Source of the DNA: Planctomycetota bacterium
GTDB lineage: Bacteria > Planctomycetota > Planctomycetia > Pirellulales > Thermoguttaceae
DNA: 36,973 nt
Assembly: GCA_025353625.1 (NCBI GenBank)
Contig: JANXOJ010000438.1
Span: 1-36,973, forward strand
Direction of reading: 5' to 3'
The notes below the pieces were generated by a model. The model saw only the letters and a list, made by a program, of their open reading frames with translations, searched no databases and was not told where the DNA came from. Below are positions 1 through 10,500 of this stretch, piece after piece (the stretch's first letter is position 1; every line of letters begins with the position of its first letter). Both the position numbers and the translations under genes were made by a program.

Positions 1-1405
1 CGGCTTGCACCCGATAGCTGACGACCCAATGCGAATGGGCTTCGGCTACATACAGCAGCGACTGATCCGTGGAAAGAGCGATTCCACTGGCATAGTCCAG
101 CCCCGTATCGGCGATTTTCTTTTCCCCCTTTTGAAGGAACCAAACGCGACTTTGTTCGCCCTTGGCCGCGCCGGGATCGGTGATATAAATCGTGCCGTCG
201 CGGCGGACGACGAGGTGATTTCCCCGCACGGCCGAGGCGATTTCGGTGACTTCCGCACGTTCCTTGGTCTCGTGGTAGGCGACGCACTGCCGCTTGCCGC
301 CAACCGCGTAAATCTGGCCATCGCCACCGATGGCTATCCCGCGATTTTGCCGCGAGTCGGCCAGCACGAAGCGTACTTTGCCATCCAGCCCGAGGCAGTA
401 AATCTTGTCGTCTTGTCCATCGTTGAAATAGACCTCGCCTTTTTCGTTCGCAGCCAGTCCGTCGATGTGCCGATAACCTTCGGCGGCAATTTGCCACGTC
501 TGGTCGGGCACGAGTATCTCCTGGAGCTGCGAGGATCCAGCACCCGTATGGATCGGTGCCGGCCAGTCTTTCCAGAGCCAACGCATGGCATCGGGATAAA
601 TCTTGGCAGCGTCTTGGCCATCGTGGCCGCGCTCGCCCCAGAAATGATTCACTTCGTAGCCGGCAAAAACCAGTGCCCTTTCCATTTCCTGGTTGGCCAT
701 CCACCAATCGCCGCCGTAGATGTTCAGGTCGTGCGAGCCATCTTGCAGAAAGACTCGGAGCGATTTAGGCTCGGTCTTGCGAAGGAGCGTCGGATAGACG
801 TTCGCCCCACGCAGCCCGACGTACGTGCCGATGGAACTGAACACCCGCCGAAACGCATCGGGCCGCTCCCATGCGGCGGTAAAGGCGCAGACCGCGCCGC
901 TGCTAGAACCGCCGATGCCTCGGTCGTTGCCATCGCTTGAAAATTTAAGATTCTGCTCCATTGCCACGCGCGGCAGAAGCTCATCGAGCAGGAAGCGAAC
1001 GTAGCGGTCGCCGAGACCATCGTACTCGAAGGAGCGGTTGAAGCGATCCAAGGCGTTGGCCGACGATCCCCGCACGCGGCCCGGCGTCACGAAGATGCCG
1101 ATTGTGACCGGCATTTCCTTGGCGGCGATCAGCTTATCGAAAACGGCCGGGGCGTTGTTCTGGATGCCGTCCTGATTGACCCACAGGCAGGCAGGCTTGG
1201 AGCCATCGTACTGTTTAGGCACGTAGACCCAATAGTCGCGCGTCGTTCCGGGGAAGATTTTGCTTTCTTCAAAAACATGCTTCGTCACCGCACCTTTGAG
1301 AACATCGGCGGGCGGGGGAGCCGGATTGTCGGCCGCACCGGCTGAAACGGCGAAAAGTACGTTGACGAAAAGGAGGAGAAGCACGGGGTTTTTGCGGACT
1401 GCCAT
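1..1405 (-). CDS. Esterase (enterochelin-esterase/EsD-like alpha/beta hydrolase) fused to a C-terminal SMP-30/gluconolactonase-like beta-propeller; 3' end truncated by window edge
   Basis: Manual minus-strand translation from ATG at 1405: MAVRKNPVLLLLFVNVLFAVSAGAADNPAPP (signal peptide) ... FPGTTRDYWVYVPKQYDGSKPACLWVNQDG ... DRGIGGSSSGAVCAFTAAWERPDAFRRVFSSIGTYVG (nucleophile elbow GGSSSG) ... then YRHIDGLAANEKGEVYFNDGQDDKIYCLGLDGKVRFVLADSRQNRGIAIGGDGQIYAVGG. Frame is open to base 1, so it is absent from the ORF track, which lists only antisense/out-of-frame ORFs here. Confidence 0.85.
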   Translation of the reverse strand, partial: MAVRKNPVLLLLFVNVLFAVSAGAADNPAPPPADVLKGAVTKHVFEESKIFPGTTRDYWVYVPKQYDGSKPACLWVNQDGIQNNAPAVFDKLIAAKEMPVTIGIFVTPGRVRGSSANALDRFNRSFEYDGLGDRYVRFLLDELLPRVAMEQNLKFSSDGNDRGIGGSSSGAVCAFTAAWERPDAFRRVFSSIGTYVGLRGANVYPTLLRKTEPKSLRVFLQDGSHDLNIYGGDWWMANQEMERALVFAGYEVNHFWGERGHDGQDAAKIYPDAMRWLWKDWPAPIHTGAGSSQLQEILVPDQTWQIAAEGYRHIDGLAANEKGEVYFNDGQDDKIYCLGLDGKVRFVLADSRQNRGIAIGGDGQIYAVGGKRQCVAYHETKERAEVTEIASAVRGNHLVVRRDGTIYITDPGAAKGEQSRVWFLQKGEKKIADTGLDYASGIALSTDQSLLYVAEAHSHWVVSYRVQA

Positions 1406-1434
1406 GATGTTCTCGACGGTTTGAGGCCCAGAGC

Positions 1435-1463
1435 AAGAAAAGGGGATCGAAAAGATAATCCCC
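1435..1463 (-). terminator. Putative intrinsic terminator downstream of the TPR kinase gene
   Basis: Minus strand reads GGGGAT-TATCTTTTCG-ATCCCC followed by TTTTCTT; 6-bp stem, 10-nt loop, T-rich tail; located about 75 bp after the stop of the 1536..5087 gene. Confidence 0.45.
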
Positions 1464-1535
1464 ATTATGGTATGGCCAAATCCATTGCACAAGCTGCCAG
1501 GGACGGGATGCAATTTTTTAGACTTGCACCGGCCT

Positions 1536-4500
1536 TTACTTTTCCAGATCGGAAATAAGCTTCTGAAAATCGTCCCGCTTGCGGAGGGGGTCGAGGTCTA
1601 CGTCCTGCTTCAAATGCGCGACATTCCGATAGCCCTTGGCGACTGCCCGACGCAATAGGTCCACCGCACGCAGTAAGTCTTTCTCTCGCGACTCCTTTTC
1701 GCCGCTTGCACTCAAGCGGGCAAAGACGTCGGCCGCATCGCAAAAGGCGTCCGGCAGTGCCGCCGATTCGGCCAATAGTTCGGCCGCTCGTCTGGCGTTC
1801 GGCAAATCGTTCTTCGCCAGCAAGTTGGCCGCAACCGCTTTTAAGACGGGTGCTTGAAGATCGGCGGGCAGCTTGCTCACCGACAATACCTCGGCGAGAA
1901 CTTGCGGAAAGTGTTCGCAGAGGGCAATCCGAATCGTCAAGTTCTCGACATCTTGCTTGAAGACCTCCGGCTTATCGAAGCGTTGGGCCACTTCGAGGGC
2001 TTTTTTGAACCACTCGGCGGCCTTGGTGAAATCGTGCGTCGCCTGCGCGGTTGCGCCGATCGTTTGACAGATTGCCAGCATGTCGCGCTGGGCTTGGGCG
2101 TTCTTGGGGTCCGCCTCCGCCAAACGCTCATCGATAAGCCTCGCCTTTTGGTAGAATCCGATCGCCTCTTTGGACTGGCCCAATTGCCGGGTTACATCGC
2201 CGAGTTTCTCGTAGCTGAAACCAAGGTCGCGTTGGGTTTGGGCATTTTTGGGATCGGCCTCCGCCAAACGTTCGCGGATTACCAATGCCTTGTTGTAGAA
2301 AGTGATCGCATCGAGAGCCTTGCCCGACTGCTGCGATGCGCGGCCAAGCTTGTTGTAGCTGACGGTCAGGTTGCGTTGAAACTCGGCATTCTTGGGGTCG
2401 GCCTCCGCCAGATGCTCGCGTATCGCTCGCGACTCTTGGTAGAAGTCGAGGGCTTCTTTCGCCTCGCCCGATTTTCTCGAAACGTCGCCGAGTCGATCGT
2501 AGCCGATGCTCAGTTCATTTTGGATTTCGGCATTCTTAGGGTCGGCTTGGGCCAATCGAACGCGGATCGCCAATGCCTTGCGGTAATAGTCCAACGTCTC
2601 GACTGTCTTCCCCGACGATTGCGACATATCTCCGAGGTTGTTGTAGCCGGTGGCCACGTCGCGTTGGGCCTGGGCATTTTTGGGGTCGGCCTCTGCCAGA
2701 CTTTCGCGGATCGTGAGGGCCTTGCGGTAAAAATCGAGGGCCTCCGCCCTCTTCCCCAATCGATGCGACACCTCGCCGAGCCGCTCGTAGCTCACGCTCA
2801 GGTTGCGTTGGGCCTGGACGTTTTTGGGGTCGGATTGGGCAAGACTTTCGCGAATCGCCCGCGCCTTCTCGTTGAAGTCAAACGCCTCCTGCGACTGCCC
2901 TACTTGCATCGTCACCTCTCCGAGCCGCTCGTAGATCACACTCAAGTCGCTTTGGGCCTGAACGTTCTTGGCGTCGGCATCGGATAGACCCTGGCGGATT
3001 GCAGATGCCTTCCGATAGAAATCGAGTGCCTCGTGCGTCTGGCCCAACTGCCGCGCCACGTCGCCCAGTCGTTCGCAGTTGACGCTCAATCCGCGTTGGG
3101 CCTGTCCGTTTTTGGGTTCGGCCTCGGCGCGATGCTGCCGGATTGCCAACGCCTTGAGATAATAGTCCTGCGCATCCTGGGTCTTCCCCATTTGCTGCGC
3201 GATATTGCCGAGGCTGATGTAACCGACGCCCAGGTCGCTTTGAGCCTGCGAATTCCTCGGATCGGCATCGGCCAGCTTTCGCGCTAGTTCGTAGCCGTTG
3301 GCATATTCATTTTTTGCCGCCAACGTGTTGCCCATCACCTGCTCCACATCGCCCATGCGGAAATACGACCAAACGAGCGTTTGATCCGGGGTGCCCTGCT
3401 TCTCCGCCTCCTGAAGGAGCTTTTCCAAGCCTTTACGGGCGTTTTCCAGCAGATCCTTTCGCAGGTCCTGCGTGCCCGGTCGGGTTTCGAGCTTGGTCTG
3501 GATGCCGAACACCATGTCGTTCAACGCATCGAGCGCGAGTTGAAACCGCCGCACGGCCTGGTCTCGGGAGGTATCGGCTCGCAAGGCGTTCGCGTCGGCA
3601 CGATGGGCATTTTCCACGGCCTGCCGACGCGCCGCATCGGTCAACAACTGTTGTTGTTTGACGAGGACCGTCGTTACGGCCAGGACCACCACCGTCGCCG
3701 CGAGCAGGCCGACGGAGCCGACCACCTGGGTCTTGTGCTTGCGAGCCCACCGCGCTGCTCGGGCCGACCATCCCTCGCGAAAGGCGGAGACCGGCTCGTC
3801 CGCCATCCAGTGCTCCACATCGTCGGCGAGAGCTTTGCAGGTTATGTAGCGGTTGGCGGGCTTCATCGCCATCGCCTTCAAGCAAATCGCTTCCAAGGGC
3901 TTGGCAATCTGGTCGTTGACCGCACGGGGCGGCTGAAATTCCCCGCGCTGCACGTTGCTTAAAATCGTTTCCACATTTTCGCCTTCGATCGGCGGACGGT
4001 TCGTCAAGAGGCAGTACAGCGTCGCCCCGAGACTATAGACATCGCTGGCTGGGCCGAGCAGATCGAGTCGTCCGGCGGCCTGTTCGGGGCTCATGTACTG
4101 CGGCGTGCCGATGGCCGCACCCATCATCGTGGCTGCGGAACCGCTGATCGATGTCGGCTTGAGCGGCCCTTCCACGGATTCCGCAATCGACTCCGGCCGA
4201 TCGACCGATTTGGCCAGCCCCCAGTCGACGACCAGCGTTTCACCGTACTGCCCGAGCATGATGTTGCCCGGCTTGAGATCGCGGTGCAGCACGCCGCGAC
4301 TGTGGGCATAATCGATGGCATTGCAAACATCGAGAAACCGCCCGAGAAGCTTTCGCAATTCGACCGCGCGCTCGCCCGAGTCGAGCCGCTTTCCCCCGCG
4401 ACCGTGGAATCGCTTCACGGCCTCCTGAAGACTGTCGCCGCGAATGAATCGCATGGCATAGTAGGGCCGGCCATCGGCATACTGCCCGAGGCCATAGACC

Positions 4501-5087
4501 GGCACGATGCCCGGATGCTCCAGACCGCCGGTGATTTCAGCCTCCAAGAGGAAGCGCGCGCGACTTTCGGCGTTGTCGGCATGCCGTTCCTGAATTTCCT
4601 TGAGGGCCACTTCTCGCTGTAGCTCTTCATCGCGGGCCACCGAGACTTGCCCCAGACCGCCCTTGGCATGTGGGCGGAGGATACAAAAGCGCGTGCCCAA
4701 CGAGGTGGAACCGCCGACCGAGCGCGCCTGCGACGCATAGGGATCGACGTGTCGCGGGGCGGCGGCGAGATGGATGAGCGATGCCTGCACTTGCGGGTCG
4801 GCGATCTGGCGAAGGTCTTCCCGCACCGCCCCCACGGAACTGACCGCCGCCAGACTCTTTTCGGGATCGTTGTTGTGCTGCTTGAGGTGTTCGAGAACCA
4901 GGGCTTCCAAGAGTGCGCGACGGTCGGCCGCCAGGGCCTTTTGCGCAACCAGAATTTCTCCGAGGGGCTTGTCCTTGGCCAGAACCCAGGCGTTCATAGC
5001 ACCGACTAAGGCGTCGCGGCTGATGAAGTCCATCTGCACGGCAAGGATGCCGAAAAGCAGATTGCGATCGTGACTGTTCGTGCCCAT
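1536..5087 (-). CDS. Serine/threonine protein kinase with TM segment and C-terminal TPR array
   Basis: ORF 1536..5231; start MGTNSHDRN at 5087 preferred. Kinase motifs VLHRDLKPGNIML, DWG (VVDWGLAKS), GTPQYMSPEQA, SDVYSLGATLYCLLT; TM VVGSVGLLAATVVVLAVTTVLV; then repeated ~48-aa TPR-like units. Confidence 0.92.
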   Translation of the reverse strand: MGTNSHDRNLLFGILAVQMDFISRDALVGAMNAWVLAKDKPLGEILVAQKALAADRRALLEALVLEHLKQHNNDPEKSLAAVSSVGAVREDLRQIADPQVQASLIHLAAAPRHVDPYASQARSVGGSTSLGTRFCILRPHAKGGLGQVSVARDEELQREVALKEIQERHADNAESRARFLLEAEITGGLEHPGIVPVYGLGQYADGRPYYAMRFIRGDSLQEAVKRFHGRGGKRLDSGERAVELRKLLGRFLDVCNAIDYAHSRGVLHRDLKPGNIMLGQYGETLVVDWGLAKSVDRPESIAESVEGPLKPTSISGSAATMMGAAIGTPQYMSPEQAAGRLDLLGPASDVYSLGATLYCLLTNRPPIEGENVETILSNVQRGEFQPPRAVNDQIAKPLEAICLKAMAMKPANRYITCKALADDVEHWMADEPVSAFREGWSARAARWARKHKTQVVGSVGLLAATVVVLAVTTVLVKQQQLLTDAARRQAVENAHRADANALRADTSRDQAVRRFQLALDALNDMVFGIQTKLETRPGTQDLRKDLLENARKGLEKLLQEAEKQGTPDQTLVWSYFRMGDVEQVMGNTLAAKNEYANGYELARKLADADPRNSQAQSDLGVGYISLGNIAQQMGKTQDAQDYYLKALAIRQHRAEAEPKNGQAQRGLSVNCERLGDVARQLGQTHEALDFYRKASAIRQGLSDADAKNVQAQSDLSVIYERLGEVTMQVGQSQEAFDFNEKARAIRESLAQSDPKNVQAQRNLSVSYERLGEVSHRLGKRAEALDFYRKALTIRESLAEADPKNAQAQRDVATGYNNLGDMSQSSGKTVETLDYYRKALAIRVRLAQADPKNAEIQNELSIGYDRLGDVSRKSGEAKEALDFYQESRAIREHLAEADPKNAEFQRNLTVSYNKLGRASQQSGKALDAITFYNKALVIRERLAEADPKNAQTQRDLGFSYEKLGDVTRQLGQSKEAIGFYQKARLIDERLAEADPKNAQAQRDMLAICQTIGATAQATHDFTKAAEWFKKALEVAQRFDKPEVFKQDVENLTIRIALCEHFPQVLAEVLSVSKLPADLQAPVLKAVAANLLAKNDLPNARRAAELLAESAALPDAFCDAADVFARLSASGEKESREKDLLRAVDLLRRAVAKGYRNVAHLKQDVDLDPLRKRDDFQKLISDLEK
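2080..3270 (-). repeat. Tandem ~144-bp (48-aa) TPR-encoding repeats, roughly 8 units
   Basis: Recurring LAEADPKNAQAQRDLSVSYERLGDVSRQLGQSKEALDFYRKALAIRE-like units; the nucleotide motif 'ttggggtcggcctccgcc' recurs about every 144 bp. Confidence 0.85.
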
Positions 5088-5276
5088 AAACCCACCCTTT
5101 TTTATCCCGGCAAACATCCCAGTAAAACGCACCGATATCGCGCAGTCGGTTGGGAATTTATTCCCGATGGCCATATATCGTGCAAACACCCATGAAGCAC
5201 TCCACGAGCGAGGATCGAGCATGCGTTTCAAGGCACATTCCTTGCTTGCGCTGCGGGCTTGGATGGTCGCCGCCGA

Positions 5277-6839
5277 TCAGAACTTTCGGTTCACAAAGAC
5301 GCGAAGTTCGCCGTCAAAGCCTCGGTCCTCGGTGGCCGGCGTGGCGTAGCCCACGGTCAAGGTCGTATTGCCGATGACCGCATGCGCTCCGACCGTTATA
5401 TCCACATCATTATACCGCGCCGTGCCATCTCCGATCAAGAAGTTTCCCGCCTGGAGGGCCGAGGGGGCATTTACGCCGCCGGTATAGTGCGCTTCGATGA
5501 CCGCCGCCAGGCCGGAAAGTCGCCGGGCCGGATTGCGGTAGAGCCAACGCCCAATCGAGGCGTCGACGAAAATTAGCGTCTGGTCGTAGAGGTCTCCGAC
5601 GGATACCAGGCCATTTCCGGCCACGTTGGCGGAGACGGGGTCGCCGCTGGCAGCAACGTCCACCTGCACGTAAACCTGACTGAACCATTCGTCGTTGGGC
5701 TTAACGAGCAAGCCGAAGAAAGGAAGCAGGTGCGTCGACTGGTTGACGATCTTTAGCAGCGGCGTACCGTCGGCAAGGCCCACGTTGACGCCGGGGGCCG
5801 TGGGAATCGAGATCCCCAACCCCATGCTCAGCGTCCAAGTCTCCTCTTGGGCAACGATCCCTTTAAGAATGACTTCCATGTCGCCGAACTGCCCGGTCGT
5901 GCCGAAGCCGGTCTGGTCGGCGACGATGTTGCTCGATGCCATGATACCCATGGGGAATCGCATCTCGACCGACATGCGACGATCGAAGAACGTCTTCTCG
6001 AAGCCGGGAACGAAGCGATTGGCGTCGGATGGCGTCGACAGCACGGCGTCGTGAAAGAAGCTGTAGTCGCAGAAGACGCGGTCGGTGGGAATGGGACTCT
6101 CGTTGTCCGAAATCCGCTGCCGCCCGAGAACGCCGCCGCTGGGACTGGGGATGTTGATAGCGATCGGCGACGGTGTTATGAGGTACTGGTACTGATAGTT
6201 TTGGGCTACAACAAAGGCATCGTTTGGCCGGATCGGGTTGGGGTGAGGTTTTAGCTCGGTGGCTTGGGCATCGGTTCCGCTCACGCTTACCGTGGAAAGG
6301 CTTTGATTGGCCGTATTTTGCGATGCGTAGAACTTGAACAGGGCCTGCGTTGCCGAATTTTGATACGCCGAATCGCTATTCGTTAGTGGTATCGGTTTTG
6401 AGGGATCCGTGGTGGTGGTGATGTTGGCGATAAAATCCGTGGGCTGCAAGATCGAACCAAAAAGTGGTGTCGCATTGGTGGAGAACACGAGCGATCCGGT
6501 TGGAAGAAACTTTGGTATTGCCGGGGATGGCAACAAAACGAACTGCCCGCTTTGTACTGGTCCCAAGTGACTTGGCGGCTGAAGTTTGCCTTGCAGCGTC
6601 CGCCCGCCCCCCATGTCGCCGATCATATTCGGCGCGGCAGTGCTGGCGGAACTGTTCGCCGATTCGTCGCGGCCTTCGTCGGACGAGCCATCGCCGCTGG
6701 GAGGAGTTGTTTGGGCCGCATCGGGTGCCGGTGCAACGGGCTGGCATCGGGCCGCATTGCTCAAGGCAAAGGCGAGTGCTAGTGCCCCCATCGCCATGAG
6801 CCGGCATTTCGACTTTTGTTTCATTGCGGTCTCCAACAC
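5277..6839 (-). CDS. Secreted/outer-membrane beta-barrel-like protein of unknown function (transporter/porin-like)
   Basis: 520-aa ORF; signal peptide MKQKSKCRLMAMGALALAFALSNAARC (alternative start 6824); C-terminal alternating beta-like strands ending ...DGELRVFVNRKF with terminal Phe, as in many OM barrels. Confidence 0.7.
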   Translation of the reverse strand: MLETAMKQKSKCRLMAMGALALAFALSNAARCQPVAPAPDAAQTTPPSGDGSSDEGRDESANSSASTAAPNMIGDMGGGRTLQGKLQPPSHLGPVQSGQFVLLPSPAIPKFLPTGSLVFSTNATPLFGSILQPTDFIANITTTTDPSKPIPLTNSDSAYQNSATQALFKFYASQNTANQSLSTVSVSGTDAQATELKPHPNPIRPNDAFVVAQNYQYQYLITPSPIAINIPSPSGGVLGRQRISDNESPIPTDRVFCDYSFFHDAVLSTPSDANRFVPGFEKTFFDRRMSVEMRFPMGIMASSNIVADQTGFGTTGQFGDMEVILKGIVAQEETWTLSMGLGISIPTAPGVNVGLADGTPLLKIVNQSTHLLPFFGLLVKPNDEWFSQVYVQVDVAASGDPVSANVAGNGLVSVGDLYDQTLIFVDASIGRWLYRNPARRLSGLAAVIEAHYTGGVNAPSALQAGNFLIGDGTARYNDVDITVGAHAVIGNTTLTVGYATPATEDRGFDGELRVFVNRKF

Positions 6840-6915
6840 CCCGAGGTAAACTCCAAGGTCGTTCGCAAAACTGGCATTAGCCGGAATCGGTGTGCGTTGT
6901 CCGGGTTAAAGCCGG

Positions 6916-6927
6916 AACTACGTAGTT
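6916..6927. other. 12-bp perfect palindrome AACTACGTAGTT in a large intergenic region
   Basis: Direct reading: gccggAACTACGTAGTTtctg. Confidence 0.5.
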
Positions 6928-7213
6928 TCTGTTTTAAGGATTCCGAGTAGGCGAAGACCCACCCAATTGCCTCCACGCCTTAAGCATCCGCGCAACTGCT
7001 TGCCGTGCAACGCCTTAAGCCACTCAGCGAAAATCATTGTCTCGCGGTTTTGCACCCCATCGGCACGCTCACAACGGATTCAAACTCCGGAAACGGAATC
7101 CTACAATCGCTATGATCGGCATAATCCCCCCGACCGATACAGTTGTAATAACCGGAATTATGGGCAGAACATCTGTAAAGTCCGAGACTTGCCGTTGCTG
7201 AAATTGGGTTGCC

Positions 7214-7251
7214 GGCGTCTCGCCCGCGTTTATTACGGCGGGCAAGACGCC
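7214..7251. repeat. REP-like imperfect palindrome (14-bp arms, one mismatch, 10-nt loop)
   Basis: GGCGTCTCGCCCGC-GTTTATTACG-GCGGGCAAGACGCC; the arms are reverse complements except at one position. Confidence 0.65.
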
Positions 7252-7425
7252 CGAGCCACAAAAACCTGGACTTTGCAAGTCTCCTGGAATGAAGGGCTTT
7301 TTGATTGAAACCTTTTTGGTAGACTTAGACGTGGCATTTTCCCTTCGGTTCTGGGTTTCGGGTGTCAAAACGGATGTCAACGTTATGCAACCCAACATAT
7401 CCGAACCGCAAAAACGCAGATTGTT

Positions 7426-7498
<73 letters not shown>

Positions 7499-7522
7499 TT
7501 TATCACCGAGGGGGGTGGTGCG

Positions 7523-10500
7523 TTATGCCTGCGGGGTTGGTTGATTCGGATGACCCAACGGACTTTCTGGAAAACGATTCCAGGGCCAGAAGCGACACAA
7601 AAGCGTAGCGACCATTATCGCAAGCCCCGCAATGCTGGGTGAAAGCCAAAGCCACCACCCCAAGCCGAGTGCAATTCCGAAGAGATAGGGCCATTGGATA
7701 AAGGAATTCCAAGCGACATTTGATTGTGACACCAGGGCAGCCAGCGCGATCAGTGCAAGAAAACCGGCAATCTTCGTGAAGTCGGCGTACCACGCTCGCG
7801 CGGCAATGGGGCGATAGTAGAGCGTAATCGAATCCGACGGGCCTTGGACCGTGTACGTCGAGCCCGGCGGCCCGGCGTCGGCCATCCGTTGCCACTGCGA
7901 GCAAAGTTCACCGTTGGATGTCGCATCTTTTTTATCGGGTTGGCCAATTTGGAAAGCGTCGTCGCGGGCCGCGCCGGCCTCGAAATTCGGCGGCCCGGCA
8001 ATCGTCCAAAGTGTTCGTTCGACCGGCAGGTCGCCCAATCGCGGGGCATCAAAACGGCGATGCTGGGCCCAACCGTCGCGAGCCGGATTGGCGGCATTCG
8101 GCGCGTAGTAAAGCATCTCGACGCGGGCGTTGGGCCGGTCTCCGGAGAGCGGCACCAGCCACTTGCACGGGCCCGCCGAAACGGGATCAACCGGCACGCC
8201 GGCAACGGAAAGTTGCAACAGTTCGGCCCCTTTGGGCAGTTCGGTGGGGCAATCGAACGTTTGCGCCGTTTCGACATCGAAGATTGCGAGGCCCAGCGTG
8301 CGGCCATCGCCCTGCCAGACAATCCGCAGATCGGCTGCGCTGACGCGGGTCGAGTTGCCAGAGTGCCGTGATTCTTGCAGCGTCGCCTGCCAAGGTTCGC
8401 CGGTTACTTCGAGCATGGTTGACTCCGCGCCGCTGAAGAGATTGGGCAAGTCAACGTGCCGCAGATTTTGCGTCGTCCAGAAGATAGGCCGGTTATCGAC
8501 CTTGGCCGGCAAGACGAGGTACTTCTTGAGGGACGCGATCTGCCGCATGGAGATATCCGCGACGGCCACTTTGCGCGCAGTGCCGTTGAGCGGGCTGGTT
8601 ACCGTGAACGCGAAGTCCCCGGAAATCGCGATTGTTGGCCGAAGCAAGAGCCGAGTGCGCTGGTCGGAAACGTGACTTGCCGAAACCACCATGGGAGGGC
8701 TCGTTGTGAACGGCCCGGTCCAATACGCGGGCGCGTCGAGTTCGATCACGTCGACGAGACCGTTGGAAACGTGCATGCGGCAATCGACGACCGCTTGCCA
8801 ACGATCGCCTTCCCAGCTCAGGCGAGAAATCTGCTCGGCCTTTGTTTGTGTACGATTCGGCTTGACGCCGATCGTTACTTGGGATGCCTTATTCGGATCG
8901 ACATAGAACGACTGGACGAGGCGGCCGGTTTCGTTGCGCCCGGAATCGTCCTGAGCCGGTTTGACCTCGGCCAGCCCGGCAGTGCCGGCAATATCGACGA
9001 GTGCGCCCGATTGGCGGTAGATATATACGAGTGCGTTCTGCATTCGCACATCATCGAATTTCACGAAGGGCAAGGGGACGACGCGTTTCTTTGGCAAGGA
9101 TTGGATGCCGCGAAAGTGAAATGCCTGTCGCCCCGTCACCGGCGCGGAAAGAAAGACGGTAATGCGACCGGTTCGATCTTGCGACCAACGAGCCATGCGT
9201 TCAACGCCATCGGAAGTAATGGAGATCGATTCGATTCGCAAAGGGGTAGGGGCCATCAACTGGTATTGAAATACCGAGCCGCCCGATGTTTCAAACTGAG
9301 CATCGACACGCAGCCGGCACGAATCGGCATCGAAGATGAGGGTCTGATTCTGGTCGCCGACGGTTTCCGCCAACTTTGGGTGCGTTGAGAGACCGAATTC
9401 CGCCTCGTCGTCGCTCAACTGGGCGGCGACTTGCGGTGCCGCATTGCTCGTTCCCCAGCGGGCAAGGAAATCAGGCACGCTCAACGAATCCTGGTTCCGT
9501 GCCGACGGAAGTCGATAATCCAGGCTCGAATCGATCGAGACGGCGACGCTTCGACGCAAGAGTCTGCCATTGGCGAGTTCCAACTTCGGCAGCCGCAATG
9601 TGCCCACACTTGCCGCATCGCTGCAAAGAAAGTGCAGGTCGACCGTGGCGGAGTCGACGACCGACCGCAGCCATTGAATTTCGATGGCATCGGTTGGACC
9701 ATTTCCGCGACTGGATTGGATGGAAACGCCGTCCGCAGGCTCCGAGGGAAGCAAACTCAAGGAAGGATCGGCCAGCAATCGCAGCCGACGGAGTTGGCCT
9801 TCGGAAACCTTTACCTTAAGTCGGACGTCGAGGAGTACTGCTTGCGGCAGAACTTTCATCCAAAGCAACTGTTCGATTTCCGCAACCGGACTTCCGCTGT
9901 TGGAAGGCTGCGGATCCTGCCAGCGAACCGAGAGCTTATCGCCAGATCCCAACTCGGCATTCCAACGCGATTCGATCTCTTCCCAGCGGACCTCGCCGCT
10001 AGCGGCGGGAAATGTCACGGCAGGCAGGGCAGCGGGAACCGCGAACTCGAGTCGCGAGCCTGGCAACCGAGGGATGGAAAGATCGAATCCCGTACCGTTG
10101 ACTTTCTCAACGGTTGAACGATCGCCGTGCAGTAAGTTAGGCCGCAAAGAAATTTCCAGGCGGTGCTCGCCCGCCTCGGCGATATCGACCAAGAGTGCGC
10201 TTCCATCGGGCTCCCATTCCGGTTGAACGAGGCGACCGTCGAGCGTTGCTTCGCCCGGCAAGAGCTTTCCTTCGTCGCGACGAAATGGGATGCGGACTTG
10301 AGTGGGGGCGTTGAACGTGCGGATGGAGAGATCCGCCGTAAGTCGATCGACGGCATACTGCCGCGCAATCGCATCTTCCGACAACGCGCCGCGGTAGACG
10401 GCCGACGCGATGAGCCAACCTTGCGGCTTGTCTGCCTCACGGGATGCTGCACGGTAAAGCTCATCGAAAAATGCGCCCGGAACGAAGTACTTGCCCTTCG

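Noticed and set aside
5-940. 311-aa plus ORF at the left edge
   Set aside because: Antisense to the esterase/SMP-30 gene, whose minus-strand translation shows clear domain motifs.
1854-2987. 377-aa plus ORF with leucine/valine-rich repeats (LGLGIFGVGLRQTFADR...)
   Set aside because: Antisense shadow of the 144-bp TPR repeats; its regularity comes from the coding strand.
8456-9388. 310-aa plus ORF and other long plus ORFs across 7.8-17 kb
   Set aside because: Antisense to the continuous 2173-aa and 1154-aa reading frames that have signal peptides and TM segments; expected in high-GC DNA.
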